64,000 nucleotides of DNA from Malaya genurostris (lineage: Eukaryota > Arthropoda > Insecta > Diptera > Culicidae), in assembly GCF_030247185.1 (NCBI RefSeq), contig NC_080571.1, positions 44,205,502 to 44,269,501 of the forward strand. Direction: 5' to 3'. The translations under genes and the position numbers were made by a program. Shown piece by piece: positions 20,607-31,489 of the stretch. The notes beneath the pieces were generated by a model that was not told the DNA's origin, searched no databases, and saw only the letters and a program-made list of their open reading frames with translations. Positions within the stretch are counted from its first letter, which is position 1, and each line of letters begins with the position of its first letter.

Positions 20607-23600
20607 GACACCCACCGAGGTCACGGATACAATCACTGTTATACAGTGGAATTGTAGAAGTATCATCCCAAAAATAGATCCTTTCAAATTTCTAGTAAAT
20701 AATCTGAAATGTGACGCATTTGCATTGTGCGAAACTTGGCTAACTTCTGAAATACCCTTAAACTTCCACGATTTTAACATTATTCGTCTGGATCGAGATA
20801 ATCCCTATGGAGGAGTACTTTTGGGGATCAAAAAGTGCTATTCTTTCTATCGCATTAACCTCCCCTCGATACCAGGTATTGAAGTTGTCGCATGTCATGT
20901 TACAATCAAAGGCAAGGACCTTTGCATTGCTTCCATCTACATTCCTCCAAGAGCCTCGGTTGGGCATCGGCGGCTCAATGATATCATAGAGCTTCTTCCC
21001 GCACCGACGTTGGTTTTAGGAGACTTTAACTCACACGGTACGGGATGGGGCTGTCTTCACGACGATAACAGATCAACTATGATCCATGATATCTGCGACA
21101 ACTTCAATATGACAATCTTGAATACGGGAGAAATGACACGAATTCCTGCACCACCAGCAAGACCAAGTGCGCTAGACTTATCCCTTTGCTCGACATCGCT
21201 ACGGTTGGGTTGCACGTGGAAGGTAATCCCTGATCCCCACGGTAGCGATCATCTGCCTATCGTAATTTCAATCGCCACCGGATTAAGACCATCGGAAACA
21301 ATCAATGTTTCGTATGACCTCACAAGAAATATTGATTGGAATAGCTATGCGACCTCGATATCTGAGAAACTAGTAACAACACAAGAACTTCCTCCGGAGG
21401 AAGAGTACACGTTTTTGGCTGGCTTGATTCTCGACACCGCGACTCAAGCTCAGACGAAACGTGTACCCGGCGCGAAAACTAACATCCGTCCCCCCAACCC
21501 GTGGTGGGACAAAGAGTGCTCAGAATTAAACGCGGAGAGAACTGCATCATTTGTCGAGTTTAGGAAAAACGGAACACCTGATAATTTCAGAAACTACGCG
21601 GCATTAGACGCTAAAATGAAAAGCTTGATTAAAGCGAAGAAAAGCGGTTATTGGCGTCGAATCGTAGACGGATTATCGAGAGAAACATCAATGAGCACTC
21701 TTTGGAACACAGCCCGACGAATGCGCAACAAAAACACCACAAACGAAAGCGAGGAATATTCTAACCGCTGGATATTCGATTTCGCTAAAAAAGTATGTCC
21801 TGACTCTGTTCCGGAACAGACAATCATGCGCGTCGCTTCATCAAACAGAAACGAAACACCTTTTTCGATGGTCGAGTTCTCACTTGCGCTTTTATCGTGT
21901 AACAATAAATCTCCGGGGTTAGACAAAATCAAATTCAACTTGTTGAAAAATTTGCCTGACTCTGCCAAAAGGCGCTTATTGAATTTATTCAATAGGCTTC
22001 TTGAGGATAATATTGTCCCACATGACTGGAGACAAGTAAGAGTTATCGCCATTCAAAAACCAGGGAAACCTGCCTCCGATCACAATTCGTATCGGCCGAT
22101 TGCTATGCTTTCCTGTATCCGGAAATTGTTCGAAAAAATGATTCTGTTTCGTCTAGACAATTGGGTCGAGACTAATGGCTTACTTTCAGATACACAATTT
22201 GGTTTCCGCAGGGGTAAAGGAACGAACGATTGTCTTGCGTTGCTCTCAACCGAAATTCAAATGGCATTTGCTCGTAAAGAACAAATGGCGTCAGTTTTCC
22301 TAGACATCAAGGGGGCTTTTGATTCAGTTTCCATAAACATCCTATCTGAGAAGTTGCATCAGCATGGTCTTTCACCAATTTTGAATAACTTTTTGTATAA
22401 TCTGTTGTCCGAGAAATACATGTATTTCGCGCATGGTGATTTGTCGACAATACGATTCAGTTACATGGGTCTTCCTCAGGGCTCATGCTTAAGCCCCCTT
22501 TTATACAATTTTTACGTAAACGACATCGATAAATGTATCAACACATCTTGCACGCTAAGACAACTTGCCGACGACAGCGTTGTGTCTATTATAGGACCCA
22601 AAGCTGCCGATCTCCAAGGACCATTGCAAGATACCCTCGACAACTTGTCGACATGGGCTCTTCAAATGGGTATCGAGTTCTCTACGGAGAAAACTGAGCT
22701 GGTTGTATTTTCAAGGAAGCGAGAACCAGCACAATTACAGCTTCAACTAGGGGGTGAAACCATAGCTCAGGTCTTCACATTTAAATATCTCGGGGTCTGG
22801 TTCGACTCCAAAGGCACCTGGGGATGTCACATTAGGTATCTGAAACAAAAATGCCAACAGAGAATCAATTTTCTTCGTACAATAACCGGATCATGGTGGG
22901 GTGCCCACCCAGGAGACCTGATCAGGTTATACCAAACAACGATATTGTCCGTGATGGAATACGGATGCTTTTGCTTCCGATCCGCGGCGAACACTCATTT
23001 CATCAAGCTGGAAAGAATTCAGTATCGTTGTTTGCGTATTGCCTTAGGTTGCATGCAGTCGACTCATACGATGAGTCTTGAAGTACTGGCGGGCGTCTTA
23101 CCGTTGAAAAATCGATTCTGGGATCTATCATATCGATTGCTAATTCGATGCGACATCCTGAATCCGATGGTGATTGAAAATTTCGAAAGGCTTGTCGAGC
23201 TCAATTCTCAAACCCGTTTTATGTCCTTGTATTTTGATTACATGGCTCAGAATATTAATCCTTCTTCGTTTGTTTCCAATCGTGCTCATTTCTTGGATAC
23301 TTCTGATTCTACTGTGTTTTTCGACACATCCATGAGAGAAGAAATTCGTGGAATCCCGGATCATGTGCGCCCTCAAGTGGCCCCAAATATTTTTTATAAT
23401 AAATTTAGAACAGTCAACTGTGAAAAGGTGTTTTACACTGACGGTTCAAACATCAACAGGTCCACAGGCTTCGGCATCTTCAATCAAAACATCACCGCTT
23501 CGTACAAACTCAGTGATCCGGCTTCAGTCTACGTCGCAGAATTAGCTGCTATTCAGTACACCCTTGAGATCATTGAAACCTTGCCCAAAGACCATTACTT

Positions 23601-24279
23601 CATTGTCACGGACAGTCTAAGCTCAATAGAAGCTCTCCGGGCAATGAAGCCAGGAAAGTATCCCCCATATTTCCTGGGGAAAATACGGGAACACTTGCGA
23701 ACTTTATCTGAACGGTCTTATTTAATATCGTTAGTCTGGGTCCCTTCGCATTGTTCCATTCCAGGCAATGAAAAGGCAGACTCATTGGCTAAGGTGGGCG
23801 CATTAGAAGGTGATATTTATGAAAGACCAATCTGCTTCAATGAATTTTTCAGTATCTCTCGTCAGAAAACTCTCGAAAGTTGGCAAACTTCATGGAGCAA
23901 TGGCGAACTGGGACGATGGCTACATTCCATTATCCCTAGGGTATCGACGAAACCTTGGTTCAGGGGGATGAACGTGAGTCGCGATTTCATTCGTGTTATG
24001 TCGCGGCTCATGTCAAATCACTACACCTTCAACGCACATCTCCGGCGTGTTGGGCTTGCGGAGAGCGGTCTCTGCACCTGTGGCGACGGTTATCAGGACA
24101 TCGAGCATGTCGTGTGGTCGTGCGTAGAGTATCGTGACGCCAGGTCGAAGCTACTGGAATCCCTTAGGGCCCGAGGTAGACCGCCTGAGGTTCCGGTTCG
24201 GGATGTGTTGGCGAGTCGGGATAGTTTATATATGCTTCTCATATACCAGTACCTTAAACACATTGATATACAAGTGTAA
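20599..24279 (+). CDS. LINE ORF2: endonuclease, reverse transcriptase and RNase H (copy A)
   Basis: A 1226-residue enzyme. Residues 1-230 are an AP-type endonuclease (QWNCRS, CETWL, GDFNSHGTGWG, and GSDHLPI with D217/H218), which nicks target DNA. About 430-720 is the reverse transcriptase (YRPIAMLSC, TQFGFRRGKGTNDCL, FLDIKGAFDSV, GLPQGSCLSPLLYN). Its catalytic box is LADD (D658, D659) where YADD or FADD is usual. About 943-1070 is RNase H with D948, E981, D1005 and D1061. The C-terminus carries CTCGDGYQDIEHVVWSC, a cysteine-histidine motif common in this group. Translation probably depends on reinitiation after ORF1, because the two frames overlap by 8 bases (ATGGCTAA). The frame is fully open. 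Confidence 0.92.
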   Translation: MAKTPTEVTDTITVIQWNCRSIIPKIDPFKFLVNNLKCDAFALCETWLTSEIPLNFHDFNIIRLDRDNPYGGVLLGIKKCYSFYRINLPSIPGIEVVACHVTIKGKDLCIASIYIPPRASVGHRRLNDIIELLPAPTLVLGDFNSHGTGWGCLHDDNRSTMIHDICDNFNMTILNTGEMTRIPAPPARPSALDLSLCSTSLRLGCTWKVIPDPHGSDHLPIVISIATGLRPSETINVSYDLTRNIDWNSYATSISEKLVTTQELPPEEEYTFLAGLILDTATQAQTKRVPGAKTNIRPPNPWWDKECSELNAERTASFVEFRKNGTPDNFRNYAALDAKMKSLIKAKKSGYWRRIVDGLSRETSMSTLWNTARRMRNKNTTNESEEYSNRWIFDFAKKVCPDSVPEQTIMRVASSNRNETPFSMVEFSLALLSCNNKSPGLDKIKFNLLKNLPDSAKRRLLNLFNRLLEDNIVPHDWRQVRVIAIQKPGKPASDHNSYRPIAMLSCIRKLFEKMILFRLDNWVETNGLLSDTQFGFRRGKGTNDCLALLSTEIQMAFARKEQMASVFLDIKGAFDSVSINILSEKLHQHGLSPILNNFLYNLLSEKYMYFAHGDLSTIRFSYMGLPQGSCLSPLLYNFYVNDIDKCINTSCTLRQLADDSVVSIIGPKAADLQGPLQDTLDNLSTWALQMGIEFSTEKTELVVFSRKREPAQLQLQLGGETIAQVFTFKYLGVWFDSKGTWGCHIRYLKQKCQQRINFLRTITGSWWGAHPGDLIRLYQTTILSVMEYGCFCFRSAANTHFIKLERIQYRCLRIALGCMQSTHTMSLEVLAGVLPLKNRFWDLSYRLLIRCDILNPMVIENFERLVELNSQTRFMSLYFDYMAQNINPSSFVSNRAHFLDTSDSTVFFDTSMREEIRGIPDHVRPQVAPNIFYNKFRTVNCEKVFYTDGSNINRSTGFGIFNQNITASYKLSDPASVYVAELAAIQYTLEIIETLPKDHYFIVTDSLSSIEALRAMKPGKYPPYFLGKIREHLRTLSERSYLISLVWVPSHCSIPGNEKADSLAKVGALEGDIYERPICFNEFFSISRQKTLESWQTSWSNGELGRWLHSIIPRVSTKPWFRGMNVSRDFIRVMSRLMSNHYTFNAHLRRVGLAESGLCTCGDGYQDIEHVVWSCVEYRDARSKLLESLRARGRPPEVPVRDVLASRDSLYMLLIYQYLKHIDIQV

Positions 24280-24904
24280 TGTGTTATCCCTCGCTCAGAA
24301 AGTATAAACTCCACCTACAGGTTCGACACTAACATCCGCCCGATTCTCTCGATCCCCGTCCCTGTCCACCATCTTCATTGGAACTAACAAGATCTTTTTT
24401 TGTCACTAACTTTTTCGTTACCCCTTCCCTATCTCTTCACCATCCCGATGGCAACTAATTAGATCTTTATCGTTTTCAAACAGTTTGTTCCCACATCCCC
24501 TTTTTACCCCGTTTCCACAATATTTACTTTTTTTTTCATTCTCTTCCGTAACATCACCATCATCGTCCACGGAAGGCCGCCCCAGTCGAAAACCAGCATG
24601 CGGGCCACCCGCCGGGCCTTCGTAGCCTGGGGGTGTTTCCCGCGGACCCACGCGGACCGAAGGATGCGGCCAACATGGATCTTCGCCAACGGCATATGGA
24701 AGACCCTCATGCGATATTCAATTCACCGGCCACTACCGATAGCTTCTCGAGAATCCGCTACCGCTACATTACATAATGATATTTTTCTAGTTTTAAGTTA
24801 GTCGTAATTAAGATTAGTAAATACCCTTGGCATCTTAGAGCTTAAGCAGTGTGCCTTAAAATTATACTATAATATTGAATAAAAAAAAAAAAATATCTTG
24901 CGCC

Positions 24905-25577
24905 AGTTTGCACTGAATCAATCAATGTTCATTCAAAAGCACACAATTTAACCTAACTTTTGCGCCGTTCCAAACTGTGCCGTGATGTACTCTGGCTTCA
25001 TAATTTTGAAGCTCTATTTATACGGAAAAATCACATTCTCTTTTTGCCACTAGGGTGACTATTTCCATGTTAGGGTGGATTACAAAATCGAAAATTTTCG
25101 ATTATAAATATTCTATAAATCGATAAATCAAATTCATCATAATAGCGTTTTTTCTATTGCTTTAAATAGGGTTATTGTACCAATAGTCACCTCATTAGAA
25201 GAGTCCCCATGTTATTTTGCCGATTAGTCGATTTTCAATCAACGAATTGTGAAGAAACCGAATGCAATATCTGCTTCGGCTCTAAGAAGTAATACTGCAG
25301 AAAAAATCTGTTGTGAACTTTACTTGTTATATGACATCACATGATAGACAAAAGTTGAAATAGAATTTCTTCAATCTTAAAAATAAACATTTGTACGGGC
25401 GCTTCCACTTTTTCGATAGAGCAGATCGGACATCCTCCTATTTTCCCTGGGAGATTCTTTTTTTGTACTTTTCAATTTTGATACTTCATTCAACTTCAAC
25501 TCTTTTCATTGGGTATTGAAAACAAAACTATCTGTCTATCGCCGCAATAACATTTCGGATCACAGAACAATTTACCA
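24905..25577. other. Unassigned sequence between LINE copy A and the LRR gene
   Basis: No gene. Short TAGGGTG words near 25050-25080 hint at repeat ends but no element could be delimited. Confidence 0.3.
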
Positions 25578-25583
25578 TTTATT
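25578..25583 (-). terminator. Polyadenylation signal AATAAA of the LRR gene
   Basis: AATAAA on the minus strand about 105 bases after the stop codon at 25689. Confidence 0.55.
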
Positions 25584-25688
25584 TGAAAAAAAATATTTAC
25601 TTCAATTATCAATATCACTTTACGTAAGATCAGATTCTCACATTTTGGTACAGTTATGGCACCCTTCGTGGGCGGGAAAACCACTTCC

Positions 25689-27429
25689 TTACATATTATC
25701 ACGCATAACTTCGTTGATGGTAACGCCGTTACTGAATTCATTGTTCCGTTTGTTACTGTACGTAACTACCTTAACCGATCGATCGGTTTTCCACTTGACA
25801 TACAAATGGCGCAGCCCATAGCCTACCGCGATTACCAGAATGATGGCAAACATTGCCACCAGAAAGGCGACCATTCCGATCAGGTGTGCGATTTCCTCGT
25901 CCATTCGCATCAACTTGCGATCGTTTTGCATCCTCAGGAATTGGGTGTTGTTGTTCATTTCGTGCATGTTGTAGAACAACGCATACATGAAGTACGTCAT
26001 ACTGCGGCTGAGATTCTTGACTATGCTCATGTCCCGTTTCACCTGGTTCATGGTGTATTCCGGTTCAAATTTGTCCAGCACATCCGAATCGGCCACATGA
26101 CTGCCATTGACCCAACAATCTCGGGGATCTGTCGTCGTACGAATGTGGGTTTGGTTCAGGTAGGTCATCACTTTGTCAAAGTAGGAACAGTTCCATCGGT
26201 TGAAGGAAAGAGAAATCATTTCGAGATAAGGGAAAAGTTTTCCCATGCGCTCGAAATCGACTAGTTCTTGAAGATAGTTGAAGTTCAAGCTCATGTACTG
26301 CAAGGCTTTCAGTTTGGACAGATGACTGATATTCAGATAAACGAAGTTGTTCTGCGAGAGGTCTAGATTTAACAGCGAATCCGAGGTCAGAAGACCTTCC
26401 ATGTTACTTTCCGTAAGACTACAGTTCTGAAGTCGTAGCGTTACCAGCGTAGGAATGTTTCGAATCGAATATTTCAGGTTATAATCAAACTTCGTAACGT
26501 TGTTGGAGGACAGATCCAGATATTCCAGTTGATTCATTTCGTGCAATCCGACAATGTTATCCAGATGGTTATGCGATAGATCTACGTGTTCCGCGGAACT
26601 GAACTGGAAGAGATCTGCATCATGAATTTCGTTGTGATGTGCTTCCAGTGCTCTCACGTGGTAACTACGGTTCACCGATAGGATGTTGATTTCATTGTTG
26701 TCGATTTTCAGCAAGCCAATTTCTTTAGCTTCTATATAAGGCATGCGCCGAAAACGGTTGAAGGATAAATCAATTTCAAACAGCTCTTCAACCATGGCCA
26801 GTGTGTCAAACAGGACGGAAGGCAGGAACAGTAGTTGATTGTGATCCAAATGCACCGAAGATAGATGATCGTTGAAATGGAACTGATGTTGGTTCAGTGT
26901 TATCAAGCAGTTTTCTCGTAGGTTCAGGGACTCCAGGCCGTACAAACGATTGAACGCTTCTTTCTCGATTGAATGTATGAGATTAAAGGACAAATCCAAA
27001 TCCATCAACCGAATCAACGATCCGAAGGTCAAGTTGCGAATCGTAGTTATTCGATTATATGACAGGTTTAGCATTTCTAACGAGTAGAACTTAAGAAACG
27101 TTAGTTCATTGATGTCCTCGAGATTGTTGTACGACATATCAAGTTCGTACACGTCGTATCCTTCGCCCACGATGCTGCTCAAATGCCAGTGCACGGCGTT
27201 GAAGCCTTGCTTCGAGAGATTCAATTCGGTTTGATTTTCCTTCAGGTTCAACGAATCTTCCGTCAGAATCGTGTTCCACTTGTCAGAGCCTCGGTATTTT
27301 TCCATGATCGTACGGTGACGATCGCTCTTTGTGCTGACACATTCATCGGCCGTCACGTGCCCTACACAGCTGTCGATCACTAGCAGTATGAGTAGCGTTA
27401 TGCGGAAATGACGTATCCGAATCAGGAAG
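25689..27429 (-). CDS. Leucine-rich-repeat transmembrane protein (possible TM-LRIM), last exon
   Basis: This exon encodes 579 residues and starts after a strong acceptor (polypyrimidine then TTTCAG, 27439-27430) in a phase needing two bases from an upstream exon that I could not find. The exon begins with the hydrophobic part of a signal peptide (FLIRIRHFRITLLILLVIDS). About fourteen LRRs follow, for example LEMLNLSYNRITTI, LMDLDLSFNLIHSI and LEYLDLSSNNVTKF. After the last LRR come a cysteine pair (WNCSYF...DCWVNG), a charged helical stretch likely to form a coiled coil (VKRDMSIVKN to RMDEEIAHL), a transmembrane segment of about 25 residues near 513-539 and a 40-residue cytoplasmic tail. LRR, cysteine pattern, coiled coil and membrane anchor together match the transmembrane class of mosquito LRIM immune proteins, but assignment is inference; a generic LRR receptor is possible. 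Confidence 0.82.
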
Positions 27430-27439
27430 CTGAAAAAAA

Positions 27440-28162
27440 GAGGTAATAATTAATGATGCTATTTTATATCAATACATATTTTTCAATGCTTATGGTTGTC
27501 ATTATTATCACCATTAGATCCGGCCTGCACGTTTTATAGTAGATTTAATTACAACTTTAATAATATTTTTATCAAGTTTGAATTCTTCTGTGTATCAAAC
27601 AGAACCTTAAATGTGTGTATTAATCATCACAACACAGATTCGCATTTCGCATTTACACTCTTCACTGATTTAAAGATGATAAAAATATTATTCTCGTAGA
27701 GTTATTCGGCTAAAAGCTCGAGTGTTAAATTAATGAGGTATAATTATTTTTATATATTTAGCAAAGAATCAACAGACAGTACATACTAGGGTGGGACAAG
27801 GTTGTAAGAGAAAAAAATTGAAAGGGTTATTTTTTCGTTCCACCAAACTGTTCGTGCTCCTTTTGAGTCCCATAAGAACTATGCAAAGTTTTAGCTTGAT
27901 TAGCGATACCATATTTTCATGCAAACGGATTCAAATTCGTTTGGAATTTTATATTAGGATACATACTTTTACAAAAAAAAATAGTTTAAACATCAGCCCT
28001 TGTATTATTTCCTTAGAAAATTTAACGAGAAAGCATAACTTCGAAGACTGCAAAACGTTTGGGAACAAGGTGTTAAAGAAAACCCAACATTAGGTCCAAA
28101 CAATGGCTCTTTTCTTAATATATCTAGCAACACTGCCGCTAGTGGTCGTAATGGGATTTGAC
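27440..28162. other. Upstream region of the LRR gene and unassigned DNA
   Basis: A TATAAAA on the minus strand at 27538-27532 could be a core promoter, but no exon with ATG and a matching splice phase was found after it. Nothing else is recognised. Confidence 0.3.
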
Positions 28163-28174
28163 TTCCTTTTATTG

Positions 28175-28529
28175 AACATTTAGGGGTTTTTTGTTTTGTG
28201 CAAAAAAGCACATATTTGGTTTCAACTTTCTTTGCGTTTCGCCTTCGGCTCGTCAGTGCTTAAAGCAGTTCAAATTGAACTGCCATCTCGTGCCTAGCAG
28301 TTCAACTTAAACCGCTAAGCAGACGCAAAGTCCACACTACTTATGTGACCCTTTAAGGATATAACACTAGGTGCCATATCCTATCTGACGTCTCGGGCGT
28401 TAAGGGTCACATAAGTAGTGTGGACTTTGCGTCTGCTTAGCGGTTTAAGTTGAACTGCTAGGCACGAGATGGCAGTTCAATTTGAACTGCTTTAAGCACT
28501 GACGAGCCGAAGGCGAAACGCAAAGAAAG
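28175..28529 (+). mobile_element. Foldback hairpin retroposon, copy 1
   Basis: The element is bounded by a 12-bp direct repeat TTCCTTTTATTG (28163-28174 and 28530-28541). It starts with a 49-bp leader containing CATTTAGGGG, then a 130-bp inverted repeat (28224-28353 and 28402-28531) that is identical in both arms and encloses a 48-bp loop. The last two bases of the right arm overlap the target duplication. The arms contain the near-palindrome GCAGTTCAAATTGAACTGC and the block CCGCTAAGCAGACGC, both also found in copy 2 (45766-46218). No open frame. The ends are not inverted repeats of each other (leader at one end only), unlike ordinary MITEs. Confidence 0.75.
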
Positions 28530-28541
28530 TTCCTTTTATTG

Positions 28542-30289
28542 TTTTCTGACGGTTTATTTCAGTTGTGTGATGTATTCACGATAGTTATTCACTATAACAT
28601 GAACAAATTTTGTAAGTGACAAACCATGTTCCAAAACACACTGTAAAGACACAAAGTGGAGTTTATGAATTCGCAGCATGTGCATGATGCGCACGTTTAA
28701 GCTTGAACACACTGAATCGTACTCAAATTCGTACTGAAGCGCAGTGTACAAGTTTAAACATCATGTTTTAAACTCGTGCGCAAACCTGAGTACAGAGGTC
28801 ACGTTTGTACCTCAGTGTGCCCTTTGATGCGAATAGTTGTGTTACACCTATTTGCAAAACTATTTCAACTAAAATTTCGGAATATGTTATAAAATAAACC
28901 CTGATTCAATTCATGCCTCTCAATGCATTCCTCATTCGCTTAAAAAGGCCGCGTAACTTTGGAAATCCATGTGAAAAAACCTTAAAACTAAAGAAAAAAT
29001 CTTTTTTGAGGCCAAATGTCTTAGAAATGCGTGAAACGTCCAGATCTGGTGCAATCAAAAAATTTTTTTTTGAAAAAAAAGAAAATTCGAAGTGTCAAAG
29101 AAATGACTTAAACAAAATCGGAATAACACTAGATCCCGATGTTTCATGCATTTCTGCGACAAAATAAGAAAACCGCGTAACTTCGGAAATCCGCATTGAA
29201 AAGCCGCGTAAAAAACGCATATAAAACCGCTATAAAAAAAGGTCTCCGCCTAACATTTATTACTATAAGATTCTCCAAAATACCTTTCCTTGATTCTTTA
29301 TGGTTTAAATTATTAACATCTACCTTCCACGCGAAAAGAGAAATAAACGTTTTCCAAATTTCTTAATTTTGTGTTTCAGTGTTGGAAAAAATAATCTCTA
29401 CTGAATAAATTCGCAACTGAACTGCCACTGAGAAATAATGACTGCAATATATTCGATGTAAGTAGGGTAAATAATATGAACAAACATATTTTTGCCAAAT
29501 TTTAAATACTGATTATAGCAGCGAAAGGCTGTTTTAATTCCAGCAAGCTGAGCCATAACACTATTTAGGTTAAACCCAATTAAACAACAAACAGGAGCGC
29601 AGCATTGTCAGCAAAGTTCGAACACACAGTGGGCGCAATGTTTGAATGGCGCATTTGAATTGGCATAGCGATAGTCTGCGCTCCTGTTACTTATGCGTAC
29701 GTTATTCAAGCTAAATGGCATGGCATGGCTTATATTTTTAATCAGCTGTTTAACATGCTTTATTATCATTACATCTATTATTAATCAAAGCACTTGCTGC
29801 TTTTATTATTGATGAAGTGCCGTACAAAATTTCAAATACATCACCACTATTGATCAATTTATCAACCACCCTACACACACTGAACATTTTCAGAAAGGTT
29901 CAGTTTTTTGTTCTTTGGCGAATTTATCCATCATGAATTTTGCAAAGGGTTAAGATACAACGGGTATGAAAATTCATTTCCCAAATATCTTCTGTTCGAG
30001 AATCCATCTTATATGTTCAATGTGCGAACTTTTTTCTTGAATATCATCGAGCAGAATGTTCGCTAGTGAACTTTTCATAACTGTTTCTTTTTGCCAAACG
30101 AAAACAGTTTCAGTAAGAATCGCGTTGTCAAAAAGTCAGTACTGACTGCAGTAAGTTTTCTGATCAATGATTTTTTTTTGTTTAAAAATCATTTGTGCAT
30201 TTTTTCTGATTTTCGAAATTTGTTTTTTCCCGAATGGTTTTGAAACTAGTTTTGAAATCTATCTCGATCCGACTGCCACAGGGTGATAT
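28542..30289. other. Unassigned sequence with minor repeats
   Basis: No gene. Words such as GCCGCGTAACTTTGGAAATC recur at 28948 and 29174, suggesting an old repeat. A small inverted repeat at 29590-29695 is listed separately. Confidence 0.3.
29590..29695. mobile_element. Possible miniature inverted-repeat element, about 106 bp
   Basis: ends AACAGGAGCGCAG and, reverse-complemented, AACAGGAGCGCAG, separated by about 80 bases. No clear target duplication, so this is tentative. Confidence 0.35.
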
Positions 30290-30470
30290 GCACCAAAAAT
30301 AAGGAAAAAATAGTCACTCAGGGATGGCTAAACCGACTTCCACAAACTTAGATATAAATGAAAGGTCTTGTGGCTCCATACAAAATTGGCTGAACCGATT
30401 TCAACAAACTTTAATTCAAATGAAAGAGCTTAAAATGCCATACAACATTGCGTAAAAAAACTTACTCTGT
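30290..30470 (+). repeat. Dispersed tandem-module repeat
   Basis: Two close variants of the phrase AACTTAGATATAAATGAAAG / AACTTTAATTCAAATGAAAG, each preceded by an AACCGA word, characteristic of the family. Confidence 0.65.
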
Positions 30471-30709
30471 AAAGAGCTGCGATTTCCTTGAAACTAGTTC
30501 ATAGAACAACATTTCAGAACAGAATTTCACAACACGAAAGCGGAAACACATCTAGTGCGAAGGCCTCTACCTACGTAAAGACAATGGTACTACACCCGGC
30601 ATTATTCAACTGGTGCTTTAGTCAATGGCGAATATTAGGTTCTGTTCCTCAAGCCTAAACGCAGAAAAACAACAACTTCAAACAAGAGTGTTGGTCGTTT
30701 GCATTGGAG

Positions 30710-30905
30710 AAAAATAAAACGAAAAGTGGACATCGATGGAGAACATTGTACAAAATCAGCCGTTCTAATGGCTCTAAATGTTATCTAAAGAACTATTAAG
30801 ATTACTTCTTTGCAAATCGGAGGTAAAAATACTTAGTTTAGTGCAAATCTAGAATAATTTGATGTGCACTTTACGCTGCGCGAAATTTGCACCAAATGAG
30901 CGCAA
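30710..30905 (+). repeat. Dispersed repeat, inverted partner of 85-275
   Basis: Matches the minus strand of 85-275 (AAAATCAGCCGTTCTAATGG core). No conserved open frame. Confidence 0.6.
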
Positions 30906-31489
30906 ATAAAGCTAGCATTTGACTGCATCGCGTTCGAGAAAAATGTTCCGAACAGTGTTTGATATCGTAGAGAATTCCACAATTCGGCCCTTCTGAATGC
31001 CAGAAATGAATCCCGTACAGCATTTTGACAGGTTCTTTCACTCAAATATTGAGATGTATGAAATATTTAAATATATGAGCGATTGTACGACCTTTGTTAC
31101 GATTATATTTATGTAATGATTTCTTCTCGGTGAATGACTTGGGATGGCGCTCTTCTTTCTGGAATACAAACGTAATCATCCGTAAAAAAATAGTCCTTTC
31201 CAGGACTCAAAGCCACAAACTCCAAACGACCCCAAGAGTAACGTAAAGAACTTATTTAGAAAACTATCTTAAAGTGCCGCTCTAAATCCTAGAATATAAA
31301 CGAATTCTTGCGAAACCAAATGGTCCTTTTCAGGACTACAAAATCTTAAATTGTCAAATCAAATCAGTTAATATCTATGAACATCTCGAATGCAGTCCTA
31401 CGTCAATCTCGCGACTATGTCTCTGGCATTACCTACTACAAGCTGTTTTTGTTAATAGATTTTCTTAGCAGATGACCAAACAATCTCAA
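30906..31489. other. Unassigned sequence with two histone-like hairpins
   Basis: No intact gene. Two short hairpins, AGTCCTTTCCAGGACT (31193-31208) and GGTCCTTTTCAGGACT (31321-31336), resemble the stem-loop at histone mRNA 3' ends, but no histone reading frame precedes them. Confidence 0.2.

Larger units (their letters stand above)
18751..24891 (+). mobile_element. Full-length I-type LINE, copy A
   Basis: The element is flanked by a 13-bp direct repeat AATATCTTGCGCC (18738-18750 and 24892-24904), so both ends are defined. It has a 509-bp 5' UTR, ORF1 (19260-20606), ORF2 (20599-24279) and a 612-bp 3' UTR ending in TTGAATAAAAAAAAAAA. Both ORFs are uninterrupted. AP-endonuclease, reverse transcriptase and RNase H in one ORF2, with three zinc knuckles in ORF1, place it in the I-like group of non-LTR elements. 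An intact structure and a perfect target duplication imply recent insertion; activity is inferred only. Confidence 0.92.

Noticed and set aside
28175..28529. An ordinary MITE with terminal inverted repeats
   Set aside because: The direct repeats enclose a one-sided leader, so the termini are not inverted repeats; the second copy has the same asymmetry.
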